Source: Pycnococcus provasolii
Taxonomy: Eukaryota; Chlorophyta; Pseudoscourfieldiophyceae; Pseudoscourfieldiales; Pycnococcaceae
Direction: 5' to 3'
Length of the DNA stretch: 64,000 nucleotides
Assembly: GCA_938743325.2 (NCBI GenBank)
Contig: OW568885.1
Coordinates: forward strand, 1 to 64,000
Shown: positions 32,501 to 43,600 of the stretch, piece after piece
How positions within the stretch are numbered: position 1 is the first letter of the stretch
Layout of the letters: each line of letters begins with the position of its first letter
Notes under the pieces: model-generated
The model's database searches: none
Seen by the model: the letters and a program-made list of their open reading frames with translations, nothing else
Told to the model about the DNA's origin: nothing
Program-made: the position numbers and the translations under genes

Positions 32501-33017
32501 CGTTCGTGAGAGTGACGGCGTGAGGGCTGCGCTGCAGTTTACGAGCACGTTGCTGAGCGATCTTGGCAAGCGTGCGAATGGCATGATCGCGTTCGTTCCA
32601 TCACACGGCGGGGCGTTGGTGTCAGGCTTGCTTCGTGGTGCGGCGAACACGTGTCCACGAAACCAGATGAAGCAGCTGGCGAATGTGTTGTACATGCTGT
32701 TCGAAGGATCACCGAAAGACCAGGTGGCTACATGGCTTCAGACGAGCTTGAGTGCTTCAGACTTTCCCGGAAGTGGTGCCGACGGCTGGTTGCACGATCA
32801 GGAGAAGTTGGCATTCTGCCAGCTTTGCATGGCAAATCTGCCGCGCGAGAAGTTTGAAGTTTTGGTGAGGTATTTCTTTGATGTCTGCCGCAAGGAGGGA
32901 CGTCGTGAAAGCCTTGTGGAGATGATGAGCAGCAGTAACGGAGGAGGTGGAAGTGGTGGTGGTGGCGGTGGTGGTGGGATTGCAGCACCTCCGTCGCCTG
33001 TGGTGGCCATCTTTTGA
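29577..33017 (+). CDS. Transportin-3 / Mtr10-like nuclear import receptor
   Basis: The 1,146-residue HEAT-repeat protein begins with an importin-beta-like N-terminus (AIRQLYTPG, then NEANAYLTAF, WEVALTLLE, and FFAANTMHHKIKT), the form seen in the transportin-3/Mtr10 and importin-13 group. Near the end the sequence CRKEGRRESLVEMM matches the usual C-terminal region of transportin-3. Known cargoes are SR splicing factors and, in yeast, Npl3. Low-complexity Ala/Ser inserts (about residues 168-198, 545-585 and 690-705) and a Gly-rich tail explain a length above the roughly 920 residues of the human protein. ATG codons at 29577 and 29583 are both possible starts. Confidence 0.85.
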   Translation: MAMANAYDANNVAAAIRQLYTPGAHAAAVNEANAYLTAFAETNAAWEVALTLLEPAANVPADVQFFAANTMHHKIKTAWSALQPEATQHVLNTISQRLPVIAAAPGGAVVAQRLCLALSLAAASSGPHDVNGVCMHALTLAANGAKSSTVNLALTLLVSLVDEVTSLATSSSAAAAAAPDQASSSSSSSAAAAAASPAMLPFQRPNHKALVERRDDVYACIHAVLTGNLLGANGTAPLEESLKCLAAWAVLEPRSTAGGMAARPDGLFQHALSTFHGTSDDAVTAAASEALVALVGTGVGTADGFGEPIAAPLPVDVNQERAAVHAIMAALVSKASSCVDNLDDEDACFAVARLACAAAERDAEAVVGVSGSEHSAALHLAMLRCASRPERNVCSAALEFFLQGCTVPTAQRMPEMQGPLQRQLVGVIIKQARYPAGFQGWASGAMTGATASMTDDRDAFNRFREQLLLDALDSCYTLLRADYLSIVWQAIQKAGSWQEVEACMFAVRVIAQSLKERCLNERETDAIKVQDKQHSNEFLHSVFQQIALDGAGALGSLSAAAAAQSPSSSPVVAAAPESPASPSSHVTTSSVFSSHPQVMEATAQLIGQYAQWLGQSRTVTADMFDGALGYLFKTMAMNHGPPRWKAAEAFRNLCARCSARMRTPEMLGKLMQAAEFCTSESAATQASATATASSPSSPGPPVGILKSLDEEEEKARTLLLVGLARVVSSMPDANAASACAQRLCSPILMRCHGIAVAATAASSTTSRDASPVGAPRMAAELRLLAGCIQFLQSSVRGGAARSAPVASAALSDVWPVLQALCEDVRWRSDAAVFEAICSVYTNALKSCGTALHAALSPLCTAMSAAVEAHGHCAAFDVLAQVAEEFSVGAANGADATAQAITVSAIEEVSRSLHRAVPAALNQVQSHGVAGQQELLRALFEACHRSLLFMPKVIFDGGDASLASSVLSAAAAAISVVRESDGVRAALQFTSTLLSDLGKRANGMIAFVPSHGGALVSGLLRGAANTCPRNQMKQLANVLYMLFEGSPKDQVATWLQTSLSASDFPGSGADGWLHDQEKLAFCQLCMANLPREKFEVLVRYFFDVCRKEGRRESLVEMMSSSNGGGGSGGGGGGGGIAAPPSPVVAIF

Positions 33018-33318
33018 TTAGAGAAATGATTATTTTGGTGTACTTACTTGTGCTGTTTTAACTTAACTAATTCTTTTTTTTTTGTTGATTTGATTATACA
33101 TGGGTTGTTGTTTGGTTGGAACTTTGTTGTTCTTGTTGTTGGTGATGGTGATGGTGACGAGGACGACGACGACGACGACTGCACAAAAAAAAAAGAAAGA
33201 AAGAAAAGAAAAGTGCTTCTACTACTGTGTTACAAAGACTTTTAACTCAAGAATTCCCATCTGTTCGACTTGACGGGAAAGGAAGAGGGGTGTTGATGCG
33301 TGCGAGTGAGCGTTCTTT
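33018..33318. other. Convergent 3' region, transportin-3-like / ankyrin protein
   Basis: Both genes end here. The gap holds T-rich and GAC/GAT simple-sequence runs (about 33140-33180) and an A-rich run (33185-33212). No gene is seen. Confidence 0.5.
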
Positions 33319-34293
33319 CTACCAGTTTCCTTGGTCAAACTGCTTCTGCGATGCTGATCGCAACATCTTGCCAATGTTGTCGTGTCCACGACTTTCAGAC
33401 AAGTCCAAACTGGTCAAGTCATTCGCGGAACGCGCTCGGAGCAAGTCGGGACGAGACTCGAGGAGAGTCTGGACAACTTCCACGTGTCCCTTGTACGAAG
33501 CAAGGTGCATCGCTGTGTTTCCGCCGTCATCTTTCGTGAGAGCCTCCGCACCATACTCGAGTAGAACTTTCACAACCTCCACGTGTCCTGCAAGACTTGC
33601 GAGGTGCAGTGGCGTGTGTTCGCCGTCGTCCGTCGCGTCCACGTCCGCGCCGTGTCGGAGTAGGATCTTGCAAGCCTCGACGTCCCCCTCGCGTGCCGCC
33701 TCGTGCAGCGCCGTTTCCTCATCCTCGTTTCTGGCGTTTGCATCCGCGCCAGCCTCAAGAAGCAGGTGCAAGCTTCCCGAGCTTCCGAACGACGCCGCAC
33801 AGTGCAGTGCCGTTTCCCCGTCGCTGTTTCGTGTTTCCAACTTAGGCTTAAGGACGAGCAGAGCGCGCACGAGCGCCTTGTCGTCGTCTTCCGCCGCGTC
33901 GTGCAGCGGCGTGGTGTCGACGAGTTCGGGGTCGACGTGCAAACCTGGTATGTTTTCCGAGAGCGCCTTTGAGAGGTCGTCGTGTGACAGGATTCGTTTG
34001 GGTACGAGTTTTTTCGCCGAGCCAAACGAGACGTTCTTTTTGATTGTCAGACGACTGGAGTTGTTTTCACCACCAGGAGTGTGAATGAAGACAGCAGCAG
34101 CCTCCTCCTCCTCGGGAGACGGAGGCATGGCACCATCACCAGGTGACTTTTTGGCAGAAGAATCGTTGTCCAGAGTCAAAAGAGAAGCCTGCTCCACAAC
34201 ACACTCGAAGGTCTCTGCTACTGCTGCTGCATCATCTGAGGACGAAGGTGAGGTGGGCAGGCTCGCGCCATTGCTCTTGCTATTATCCTTCAT
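33319..34293 (-). CDS. Ankyrin-repeat protein with a PP1-docking (RVxF-type) motif
   Basis: The 324-residue product has an acidic, Ser-rich N-terminus (1-90), the segment KKNVSFG (about residue 83), then five to six ankyrin repeats (for example TPLHDAAEDDDKALVRALL, TALHCAASFGSSGSLHLLL, TALHEAAREGDVEACKILL, TPLHLASLAGHVEVVKVLL and TAMHLASYKGHVEVVQTLL). KNVSF fits the [R/K]-x(0-1)-[V/I]-x-[F/W] motif that docks on protein phosphatase 1. A docking motif just ahead of ankyrin repeats is the arrangement of myosin-phosphatase targeting subunits. I therefore suggest a PP1 regulator; without the motif it would be a generic ankyrin protein. The ATG at 34293 was preferred over 34425, which reads through Pro/Arg-rich leader. 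Confidence 0.8.
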   Translation of the reverse strand: MKDNSKSNGASLPTSPSSSDDAAAVAETFECVVEQASLLTLDNDSSAKKSPGDGAMPPSPEEEEAAAVFIHTPGGENNSSRLTIKKNVSFGSAKKLVPKRILSHDDLSKALSENIPGLHVDPELVDTTPLHDAAEDDDKALVRALLVLKPKLETRNSDGETALHCAASFGSSGSLHLLLEAGADANARNEDEETALHEAAREGDVEACKILLRHGADVDATDDGEHTPLHLASLAGHVEVVKVLLEYGAEALTKDDGGNTAMHLASYKGHVEVVQTLLESRPDLLRARSANDLTSLDLSESRGHDNIGKMLRSASQKQFDQGNW

Positions 34294-35053
34294 AAGAGTA
34301 GGTATAACTATAACACTACAAGGGTGAGAATGATTGCTGCTGCTGAGGTGGAAGGTGAACCGCGAATGACGCGGACGGAGAGGGAAGGGGCGCAGCACAC
34401 GAGAGGGGAGAAAGAAGGGCCTCATTTCCCCCCGCCCCGCGTCCGCCCAAAATGCGCCGCCTATTTCCCCGAACTAACCTGAGGTCACACTGAAGCTGGC
34501 GGCCGTACCGTACCAGATGCGGTGTTGTTTTTCCCCACGCCCGGGAGCGTTTTGGCTTCCTACTCGTGAAGATACATTTTGCGGAAACCTCCGAGAGACT
34601 TTCCCGCGGACGAAATCGAGGCTCTGATTGATTGATTGGGAGCCTCCTCGGATTTTCGATCCGGTTACAAGGTGTGGGAGGTCAAGGGGGTGGGAAGGAA
34701 GGGGAAGGATTTGGAGTTTGCACCCGGTGGTTTGGGCGGGTTCGGGGTCGGCGGTTCGGGTTTCCCGCGCATGCCTTTGTTTCGTGGGGAATTTTTTTGC
34801 GTGGGGATTCACCTTTGGGTGGGGTACTTATCGGTCTTGCCCTCAGCTTGCTGGTGCTGGGGAGGGAGATCAGTCTGTAAGTTTTTAAACTCGGGGTTAG
34901 TTGAACCTCTCGCGCTGGGGGCGCCGATGAAAACACATTTATTGAACATTGCAGCCAGGTGGGCTTCATTGCAATACCTATACGCAGTGAGGTCTAACGA
35001 CACGCCGTCGTGGCTCGCGGGAGACAGAGGTCAGAAAATACAACACCAGCAAC
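34294..35053. promoter_or_regulatory. Divergent promoter region, ankyrin protein / TRAPPC6-like
   Basis: This 760-base gap contains CCCCGAA at 34467-34473 and its complement TTCGGGG at 34741-34747, within a G/T-rich stretch (34680-34830). No gene is recognised. Confidence 0.45.
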
Positions 35054-35644
35054 ATGACAGATACGACAACCACCAGTACGACGACAGTAGCAGCAGCAGC
35101 AGCAGGAGGAGGAGCACCACCACCACCACCACCACCACCAGCAGCAACTTCTAGCCCAGTGCAAGTTGCTGAAATATGCCTAGACCTGCTACTAGCAGAA
35201 ACGGAAAGACACTTCATGCACAGAGATGTACAAAACGCAAACACATCGTCTTCTGACGACGCAAAGCACTTGCAGGCTATCGGATACAGGGTCGGGTACG
35301 CGCTCGTGGAGAGGTGTTCGCGCGGGAAACCCAGGCCGACGGACAAACTAGACGCGGTCAAGTTCGTGTGCAAAGACTTCTGGAGTGCCGCTTTCGGAAA
35401 GAACGTCGACCACCTGCGAACGAACCACAGAGGCGTGTTCGTACTGCAAGACACATCCTTCCGAAACCTTAGGCATGTACAACAACATGCGAACAACGAC
35501 GTCGCGAACGAGAGACTGCAAATACCGACGGGAATGCTGCAGGGCGCGCTTGCGGCGCTGGGTGTGCCACCGACGAGTGTGGAAGTCGAGTGCAACTCTC
35601 CGCCGGACGTGACGTTCACTGTAAAGATTGGCGTCGCGCCATGA
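35054..35644 (+). CDS. TRAPP complex subunit 6 (Trs33-like)
   Basis: TRAPPC6/Trs33 is a small subunit of the TRAPP complexes, which act as exchange factors for Rab1/Ypt1 and Rab11/Ypt31 at the Golgi. The 196-residue protein has a low-complexity Thr/Ala/Pro head (1-35). The conserved fold then shows the family features: AEICLDLLLAE near the start, LQAIGYRVGYALVERCSRGK, LDAVKFVCKDFWSAAFGK, VDHLRTNHRGVFVLQDTSF, and a C-terminal FTVKI strand. The core of about 160 residues matches family length. COG2, encoded in the same window, also works in Golgi traffic, but there is no sign of coregulation. Confidence 0.88.
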   Translation: MTDTTTTSTTTVAAAAAGGGAPPPPPPPPAATSSPVQVAEICLDLLLAETERHFMHRDVQNANTSSSDDAKHLQAIGYRVGYALVERCSRGKPRPTDKLDAVKFVCKDFWSAAFGKNVDHLRTNHRGVFVLQDTSFRNLRHVQQHANNDVANERLQIPTGMLQGALAALGVPPTSVEVECNSPPDVTFTVKIGVAP

Positions 35645-35849
35645 CTGCACGACTGCTGAGCGGAAGCGCGAAAAGCCACCATCCCCGAAACTCGGGATCG
35701 AGAGTAGGGGTTGAAAAAACCACGCCCCCCCCGTCATTCCCCTCCTTGCCCTCCCTCCTTCCTCCCTCCTCTGCGATGCCGAGCGCGTACGCGTAGGTGA
35801 GGTGAGGTAACCTTAGGTAGGGTAGGCTCAACGCCAAGTCTTCTTCGAA

Positions 35850-37322
35850 ATGTCGCGTCGCAGCGTCACGTCCAACGGCGCGGCGTGGGGCGTTTCGAGC
35901 CGCTCTTTAGGTGCGAACCACTTCGAGGATGACGACGGCTACGACGACGCGTACGTCGTCTATGGAACACGCACGGGAAACGCGAGGTACGCGGCACAGA
36001 AGGCTTTTCGAACACACCACGAGTCGGCGATACCGAGAAGGCCCCTGAACGTCGACGAGGGTGGTGGGTTCGCACCTGTGTCGTTCGTCAGCAGCCGGAA
36101 AGACAAGAAGAAGAACAAAGGCGCCGCCAACGGCGTGCAAGAAGACAGGCTGCGTGAGGCGGAGGCGCTCATGGACGACGACGAGGCGATGGCACACAGG
36201 GCGAGACGCGTCACGGCCCACGGCGACTTTGGTACAGGCAAGCAGCGACGCACGCACGACGCCGTGGAAGCAATCTTGTCATCTGACCCGCTTTCTGCGG
36301 GCAAAAAACTACTGAATGTGCTCGGGTACCGGAGGACGTCGACGAAGGCGAGTGATTTAGACACGTTGAGGCCAGCGCACGCCGTGCGCGCAAGACAAGG
36401 GCTAGGGTACGAGCCGTACCGCTCGCGTGGAGAGGAGCAGCTGTTTGAGCGGAAAATGCACACGACGCGGAAGCGCGAAAAAGTTCTGGCTTTGCCAGGT
36501 GGGAGCGCCTTTGGAGACGATGGTGATGACCCATATGCAGATGCCGCGGGTGACGACGACCTCACCTTTGTTGAGGAGGAGCAAGCTGCGCCGCCGCAGC
36601 TGCCGCAACCGCCGCATCGCCTCGCACTACCGCACGCTGGTGGGGGTGGTGAGGACTTCATGGCCGCGGAGGATGCGGCGGCAGCGCTCGCGGAGGCGGA
36701 CCCGCCGCCAGGCCTCGCGCGGGATGTCAAGCGTCTTGGTGAGAGCCTCGCTGCGATGATGCGCGCGGTATCAGCGGCGGCGCCGGCAACGGCAACGGCG
36801 ATGCCTCTACTACCAGGAGGACGAACCTTGCAATTCGTGCCTGCCGTGGCAGCCCCTCCGCGCGCACCACCGGGCATTTTGCCGCCACCCGAGGAGCAGC
36901 CCGAGCCGTATGCAGATCCACTGCCGCCGCGGCGAGAGCCGCCAGGTCGTTCGCGCGAGGAGTGGACACCCGTGCCACTTCTCGCACAGAGATTTGGCGT
37001 CGTGAAGGAGGAGACTACCGCTGAACCGCCTACCGCCGCCGCTTCCGCTAGCGTCGTCGAGGATCCAACGCTAGCGGCGGCGGCGTTCTTGGCGTCAGCG
37101 GACGCGTGGCTGGTGGCGCGGCAAGACGCTGGTAGCGACGCGTCCGCAGCCGCAGCGGCGGCAGTTTACGCGCAGGAGGAGCAAGAAGAGGAGGAGAAGG
37201 AGGAGAAGGAGAAGGAGGAGAAGGAGAAGGAGAGGGAGAAGGAGGAGGAGGAGGAGGAGGAGGATTGGCGTCGGCGTCGGCGACGACGACATCGACGACA
37301 TCGAGCCACACCTTTCAGCTAG
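35850..37322 (+). CDS. GPATCH1-like protein (DUF1604 region)
   Basis: The 490-residue product matches the N-terminal half of GPATCH1/TGH, G-patch proteins found with late spliceosomes and RNA silencing factors. Landmarks are YGTRTGNARY, GGFAPVSFVSSRKDKK (the G-W/F-x-P-x-x-F-V-S-S-R motif), a LMDDDEAMAH segment, a short G-patch-like helix SAGKKLLNVLGYRR with GLGYEPY, and EEWTPVPLLAQRFGV, which matches the E-W-x-P-x-x-L-L-x-x-R-F-x-V motif. Ala/Pro-rich and Glu/Lys-rich low-complexity segments surround these, and the C-terminus is Arg-rich. It is shorter than animal GPATCH1 (over 900 residues). The gene is 205 bases downstream of the TRAPPC6-like gene on the same strand. Confidence 0.72.
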   Translation: MSRRSVTSNGAAWGVSSRSLGANHFEDDDGYDDAYVVYGTRTGNARYAAQKAFRTHHESAIPRRPLNVDEGGGFAPVSFVSSRKDKKKNKGAANGVQEDRLREAEALMDDDEAMAHRARRVTAHGDFGTGKQRRTHDAVEAILSSDPLSAGKKLLNVLGYRRTSTKASDLDTLRPAHAVRARQGLGYEPYRSRGEEQLFERKMHTTRKREKVLALPGGSAFGDDGDDPYADAAGDDDLTFVEEEQAAPPQLPQPPHRLALPHAGGGGEDFMAAEDAAAALAEADPPPGLARDVKRLGESLAAMMRAVSAAAPATATAMPLLPGGRTLQFVPAVAAPPRAPPGILPPPEEQPEPYADPLPPRREPPGRSREEWTPVPLLAQRFGVVKEETTAEPPTAAASASVVEDPTLAAAAFLASADAWLVARQDAGSDASAAAAAAVYAQEEQEEEEKEEKEKEEKEKEREKEEEEEEEDWRRRRRRRHRRHRATPFS

Positions 37323-37672
37323 ACTAAAGAGTAACATGTATGTACTGTAATAATCATTGTGCCCCTCAGCGCTACTGCGCTACGATAGGTCGGGTAAGTT
37401 AAGGTATATCCTGATGGTCGGTATGCGTGATGTCAAGTTTATTCGCCTCGGAAGGAATGGGCGGGAAGGAGATGGAACATTGTCCTTGGCTGGGACAAGG
37501 ACAATGGGCGTGCTCTCCCCTACCCTCCCGGACTTCCTTCCAAGAGGACTATACTTCCCCCCTTGAGGTCCATTTTTGAGGTTTTTGTTCAAAGCAGTCC
37601 TTCTGGTCTTCTTCTGGACCTCGCCCTTCCCTTCCCTTCCCTCGCGCAGCACAGCGCAGCGCACCTTGCACC
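37323..37672. promoter_or_regulatory. Upstream region of TRRAP copy B with a perfect hairpin
   Basis: This 350-base gap between GPATCH1-like and TRRAP copy B holds an exact inverted repeat: CATTGTCCTTG at 37478-37488, a 7-base loop, and CAAGGACAATG at 37496-37506. It lies about 165 bases before the start codon. C/T-rich leader follows. The repeat could be a protein-binding palindrome or an RNA hairpin in the 5' leader; the sequence does not decide. Confidence 0.55.
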
Positions 37673-40600
37673 ATGGCGGCAGCCAACGACGAAGCGCCGG
37701 CGCCAGCGGAAGGGGCCGCCGCGCCAGCTGCCCCAACGGCGGCACCACGCGCACAAACAAGCGCACAGACGACGCTGCACAAGGAGTTCAGCGAAAACGC
37801 CGCGAAGCTGCGTGCGCCTTTCACCGAGCAAGGTACGTTCCAACTTGTGGTGGGCGCGCGCGCGCGCGCGCGCGCTCTCATTCACGATTCGGAGGGGGAG
37901 CTACACAAACACACGCGCACAGTCTGAGGGACAGGCAGACGGACACCAAGGAAGGAAGAAATACATCGCACGCACGCACACACACTCTGTCTATCTGTCT
38001 CTCTCTTTGTGTTGTGTGTGTGTGTGTGTGTGTGTTTCTCAAGCTCTTCTCAAGACATGGTCACCGCACGCGTGCTTTCTGTCGCGCGTGTTTAAGGTGG
38101 TTGATTCTAAGTTTTTTCGTGAAGGAAACTTCGAAATGGTGTGGTGTGGTGTGGTGGTGGTGGTGCGCTGCTTCGCGTTTGCACGAACAACGCCGTTCTC
38201 ACAGTTTTCAAACGCCACTTCACCTCCCCCCACGACACATGGAACAGGTGTGGAGGCAAAGATTGCAATAGTGGAATCCATCAAGGAGGGAATTGAAATT
38301 GTGAGCAACGAGTACACCAACTTCCTAAGCTGCTATGTCCCGGCGTTCGAACACGTACTCAAGCAGGTGGCGCCGCAGACGGAAAAGACGCAGGAACACA
38401 AGCTCAGAAACACCGTGATGGAGATCATACACCGCCTCCCGCATAACGAGCTGCTGAAGTCTCACGTAGACTCCCTCATGGTCGTGTGCTTGCGCGTGTT
38501 GGGTGGAGACGAGGCGTCTGGTATCCCGGGTGACAACGAGGAAAACGCGCTACTGGCACTCAAGGTCGTGCTCGACTTGCACAAAAACTTTCGACCTCAC
38601 CTAGAGAGGTTCATCCAGCCGCTTGTTAGCTTCATCACGAAGAGCTATCAGGGATTCAACGAGTCGGCACAAGCTCTCTTCGCCGGCAACAAACGACCAC
38701 TCGCTCTCGGATCTGCGAGCTTCCTGGTGATTGCCGAGTGCCCTATGCTGCTCATGTTCCTCATTCAGGTGTACCCGCGCACGCAGGCCTCCATCGGACA
38801 GGCGCTCGTGCCTATGATGACTGCGGCTATGGCTGTGCGCGAGCCGGAGCACCTCTTGCATAAGTCGACGTTGAACGAGCTTAAGGCAGCGCAGGTGAAA
38901 ACGACAACATTCCTTGTGTACCTGCTGCGGCTGTCGATGGACGCCGTGAACTCTCACAGCGTCGACATCTGCACGGGAATTGTCAGTCTCCTCACGACAT
39001 GCTCTGATCATGCGGCGAATCGCAAGGAGCTGCTCGTCGCGTGCCGACACATCTTGCAGACAAAATTTGCGCAGGGGCTGTATGAGAAGGTAGATGAGCT
39101 GCTCAACGAGCGCGTGCTCGTGGGATCTGGCATGCACTGCCACGAGGCGCTGCGCCCGCTCGCATACGCGCTGCTCGCCGAGCTCGTTCACCACGTGCGC
39201 GCGCAGCTGAGCCTCGTGCAAATGCACCGCGTGGTGCAGATCTTCACGCGAAACGTGCACGACGTGTCGCTGCCTCTCAGTGTGCGTACGACGTGTGTGC
39301 GCATCTTGCTTTACCTCGTCGAAAACATATTCGGGAAGCGCGGCCAGGACGTGGACGAGGCTCTGGAGGCACGCAAACTTCTCAGCGCGATTCTTCTGTG
39401 CTTTTTGCACAAGTTTCGAGCATTGCGACAGCACATCGAGAAACTGCTGGTAAGAATGAAGGAGGACAGCGAGGCTAAGGACAAATCTACGACCACCACA
39501 TCAGGATCGGGAGAGAAGAGTCAGGAGAAGGAGAAGGCGCAAAAACTCGACGAGTCGCTGGAAGTGGAGTCAATTGACCTTACGTCCCATCAATCCGAGT
39601 TGCTACATACCAAGCAGAGCGTTCCAAGTCTCGTCAAAGAGGCTGAGGATACGAGACAGCTTCTCAAGACGCTCTTCTACGCGATGAAAACACTTCTAAA
39701 CTCGCTCGCGCACTACAGCTGTGTAGCACACGCGTCGGATATGGCGCTCGTGACCGGCGGGAAGGGTCTTACCGACGAAGAAATCAGAGAATGTTCGGCT
39801 CTATTCACAAGCGGCGCGACGTGTCTCAAATTCTTCGAAGGGTATGAGAAGTACGTACCCTCGCCGACGAGCAACGACGAAATATTCGGGCTTTATGCTG
39901 CCATTTTTACGGTGCTCGAGCCTCGAAACTTCATCGATCTATTCCATCTGAAAATTGGCACATTTATTGAACGGATTTTTGAGGTGCCAAAGCTTGTGCA
40001 GGTGGTTGGGCAGCTTCTGACAAATCAGCAAGGACCGTACGCAGCAAATGTGCTGGTGACAGAGCTGAATAAGAATTACCTTAAAAAGATTGATAGTGAC
40101 GACCCGAAGCGATCGGAAATCGTGGTGCACATTTACCAGCAAATATTTGCTGCTGTCACGTTGCAACAGAATGCCGCGGCGGTGGAGCGTGAGCTCCTCG
40201 CGCACCTTCCCACCATTGTGAATGCGGCGCTCGATGCCCTGACGAAGCAGAAAGAACGGGCAAAACACATTCTCCTGCTTCGCTCTCTTTTTCGCTCACT
40301 TCAGGATGGAAAGCCTGAGCATCTCCTTCGCGAGTTCAAGGAAATGCTCCCATACACGCTCAACATGCTCATCGCGGTGCTGAAGCGTGAGGAGCCAAAC
40401 TACAGGCACAGCCGCTCGGGCCAAACTCTCAAAATGTCTCACCCGAAGCATCCCAATAAGTCCACAGCCGCACCCACTCAGCCAGCTGGCACGAAAGGGG
40501 AGCGCGCGATGTGGGAGCAGCTTACCGAGCTGTGCCTTACTCTTCCAGTGCGCTTGCAGCATCTGCTTCCCCATCTTCACCAGCTGATGGAGCCACTTGT

Positions 40601-43600
40601 GCTTGCCTTGCACGGTGGTCAGGAGCTTCTCTGCCACGGCTTGTACACGCTCGAGTACTGGATAGACTCGTTGAATCCGGAGTTTCTCGAACCTGCTATG
40701 GCTGATGTGGAGACAGAGCTCATGCTATCACTCTGGGGCTTGCTCAGTCTGAATCATGTAGGATCTCCATCTCGATTTAGCTTAAAGGCACTTCAGCTGC
40801 TAGGAAAGCTCGGAGGTCGCAACCGCCGATTCCTGCGTGGCCCTCTTCTGCTCGAGCATAAGGCGAATCCAGAGCATGGTCTACGTCTCGTTCTCACCTT
40901 TGGATCCTCCACCAGCTTCCTCGTTCCGCTGGATCGTTGCATCCAACTCACGCGCACTGTACTCTACGATACCACGATACAGCCTTACTATCGAGCACAA
41001 GCGATGCGCTTTCTTCGCGCATGTCTCGTGTCGATTCTAAATGTTCCTACGTCGACCACCACGACGACCTCAGAAGACATCACATGCTCAGAAGATACCG
41101 ACGTTGAGAATATTTGGAAGTGTCTCAGCGGCGAGATCATTGTGAAGACTCAGGCTTCGCAATCAGCTCCTGAAGTTGGACGAGGTATTTCGCCCAAAAC
41201 TCGAACACAGCTGCATGCAGAGGGGATGGTATTCCGTCAGATTTTGGCAACGGTCATCACTGCATCGGATACCGCGGAGATGAAGGACGTGGATGAAACT
41301 TTCGCTGACGACGTGACACGACACTTTGCTATCCTCTTCGCATCGATGGACAAGCCCGCCGGCGGTGACGACGCCGGCACAGCGACGGCAGGAGCGGCGA
41401 CACCACTATTGCCTCCCCGCGTTGTGGTAGACGGCGACGACGACCCTTCGTCACAGCAGCAGCAGGCAGCGCCAGGAACGGCATCATCGTCAGAAGCACA
41501 AGACTTGCGGCGTCTTGATCCAGTCCTCTTTCTCGATGCGATTGTCGAGCTGCTTGGCGACTCTGATCGCCACGCCAAGGCTGCGCTGCACAGCCTTGAT
41601 GTGTTCGTAGACACGACACTAGCACTTCACGCTGCCCAGTCAAGTGGCGGCGACGGGAAGGAGAAGAAGAGCGACACTGCAAAGAAGGGTGTTCCGGAAG
41701 AGGAGGGTGGAGGTGACGCCGCCGCCGACGACGACGAAGGCGCTGCTGCTGCTGCAATGGACGTAGATACCGAGGCGTCTCCTCAGGCGGAAGAGGCGGC
41801 GGCGCCATCTACGTTGCCGACGGTGCTCGACAAGCTGACGAAGCGGCTTGTGCACGCGCTGTGGTGCGTGCACGGCGCAGGCGGCTCTGGGCCAATTGAG
41901 GCGATTCTGCTCGTGCTCAACAAGCTCCCCGAGTCGTGGATGCAGAAGCACCTGACATCCATTACATGTGCACTGCTGCAGAGCATGCGCAACCTTCATG
42001 TGCACGCGAAGGCTGATCTCGCGTACGCGAAGGATGCGCTGTTGCGTGTGATTGACTTGGTACACATACGTGAGTTGCGCGCGGCAACGGCGGCAGACAC
42101 GGATGAGAAGAATACGCCCGCGACGCCCAAAGCAGCAGGAGAGTCGGCGGTAGATGCTGCGTTGGGCGGCGGCGATGACACGACGAAGGCGGCGGAAGCA
42201 CCGGAGGCTGGAGGGGGGGAAAAGAACGCCGCCGAGGAGGGGGCACCCGCGGACGACACCGCCAAGACCATCCCCGACGGCGGCGGTGCGGTGGACTCCG
42301 TATCCCCGTCGGGCGGCGGCGACGATGGTGGCGGCGCAGATGCGGATCGCAACCAAGCAGATACCACTCCCGCCACGGCGGTGGAGCCGACAGCGGCTGC
42401 GGCAGATGCCGTTGCTGGCAAAGGCGCCGACGCGAGTGGCAAGGCGACGGCAACACTTTCCCAAACGCCGCCTTCAGATATGCACCAGGTTGTGTCCGTG
42501 CTGTCCCGTGAGATTTTGTCCACAACCTCAAGCGCCGCGGCCGCCTCTGGCGCGCGTGAAGCTATCGAACGGCTGGCGGAGCGCGCAAAGTGCACGCCCT
42601 CTTTTCTCATCACGTCTACGCACGAGAAGTCGCACGAACTCGTCGAGCAGCTCCTGCGCCAGTCCCTGAAGAACCGCACGGTGCGTAACCAGCAAATGCT
42701 TGCGGTGAAGGCGGTGACATTCTGCGTATCGGTCGAGCCTCCGCTGCTGACGAAGCTTGATGAGATGGACATGATGCTGGTGTTCCTCAGCGACGCGGCG
42801 TCCCTTGCGGAGCTCGAGAACTACCCGAACATGGTGCTGGCGGACCTGCAGCGCTTGCGCGCGGCGTGCATCGACCTTCTGGCGGCGGCGATAGCGTGGG
42901 AGCCGTTCAAGACGACGACGGCAGAAAATGCGGTGAAGCTTCGCAACCGTGCCATTGCCGTATTCTTCAAGAGCTTCGTGAGTCCGTCGAGTGAGATTGT
43001 GCAGGCTGCGAAGACTGGCCTTAAGGTTGCGATTCAAAACTCGAAGCTGCCAAAGGAGCTGCTGCAGAACGGCCTGCGCCCGATTTTGCAGAATCTCGCG
43101 GACCACAAGAAACTCACGCTGGACCTTCTGCACGGCCTCGGGCACTTGCTCGAACTGCTGAGCAACTGGTTTAACATCACGCTCGGTGAGAAGCTCATGG
43201 AGCACCTGAAGAAGTGGCTTGAGCCGGAGAGGCTGATTGGCGGTGGGAGCACGGTGAAGTGGCGCCACGGCGAGGAGGCGAAGATTGCCGCGGCGACCCT
43301 GAAGCTGTTCCACAAGCTGCCCGACGCTGCGGTGAAATTTCTCGAGACGCAGGGCAGCCGACCTGGCCTCGTCGTGCTCGTGACGCAGCTGGAGGCTGCT
43401 CTCCCGATGGCCGGTCCAGACTCCGAGCTCATGTCTCCTTACCTCCCACCGCTCGCGCTATTTCTGTCGCGGTACGCGGCTCAGTCTGCGCAGTACTTCC
43501 TCGACCGCCTCGATCAGGAGGAGTACAGCCGACGCCTGGTGCGCCTGCTCCCGCTGCCCGAGGCGGAGAAGCTTCGCGACGAGGTGGCGCAGAAGGCGAT

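Noticed and set aside
37861-38040. CG, CA and TG dinucleotide runs in the TRRAP copy B intron as possible regulatory DNA
   Set aside because: Similar simple runs occur in the other introns and 3' gaps, so they look like ordinary microsatellites.
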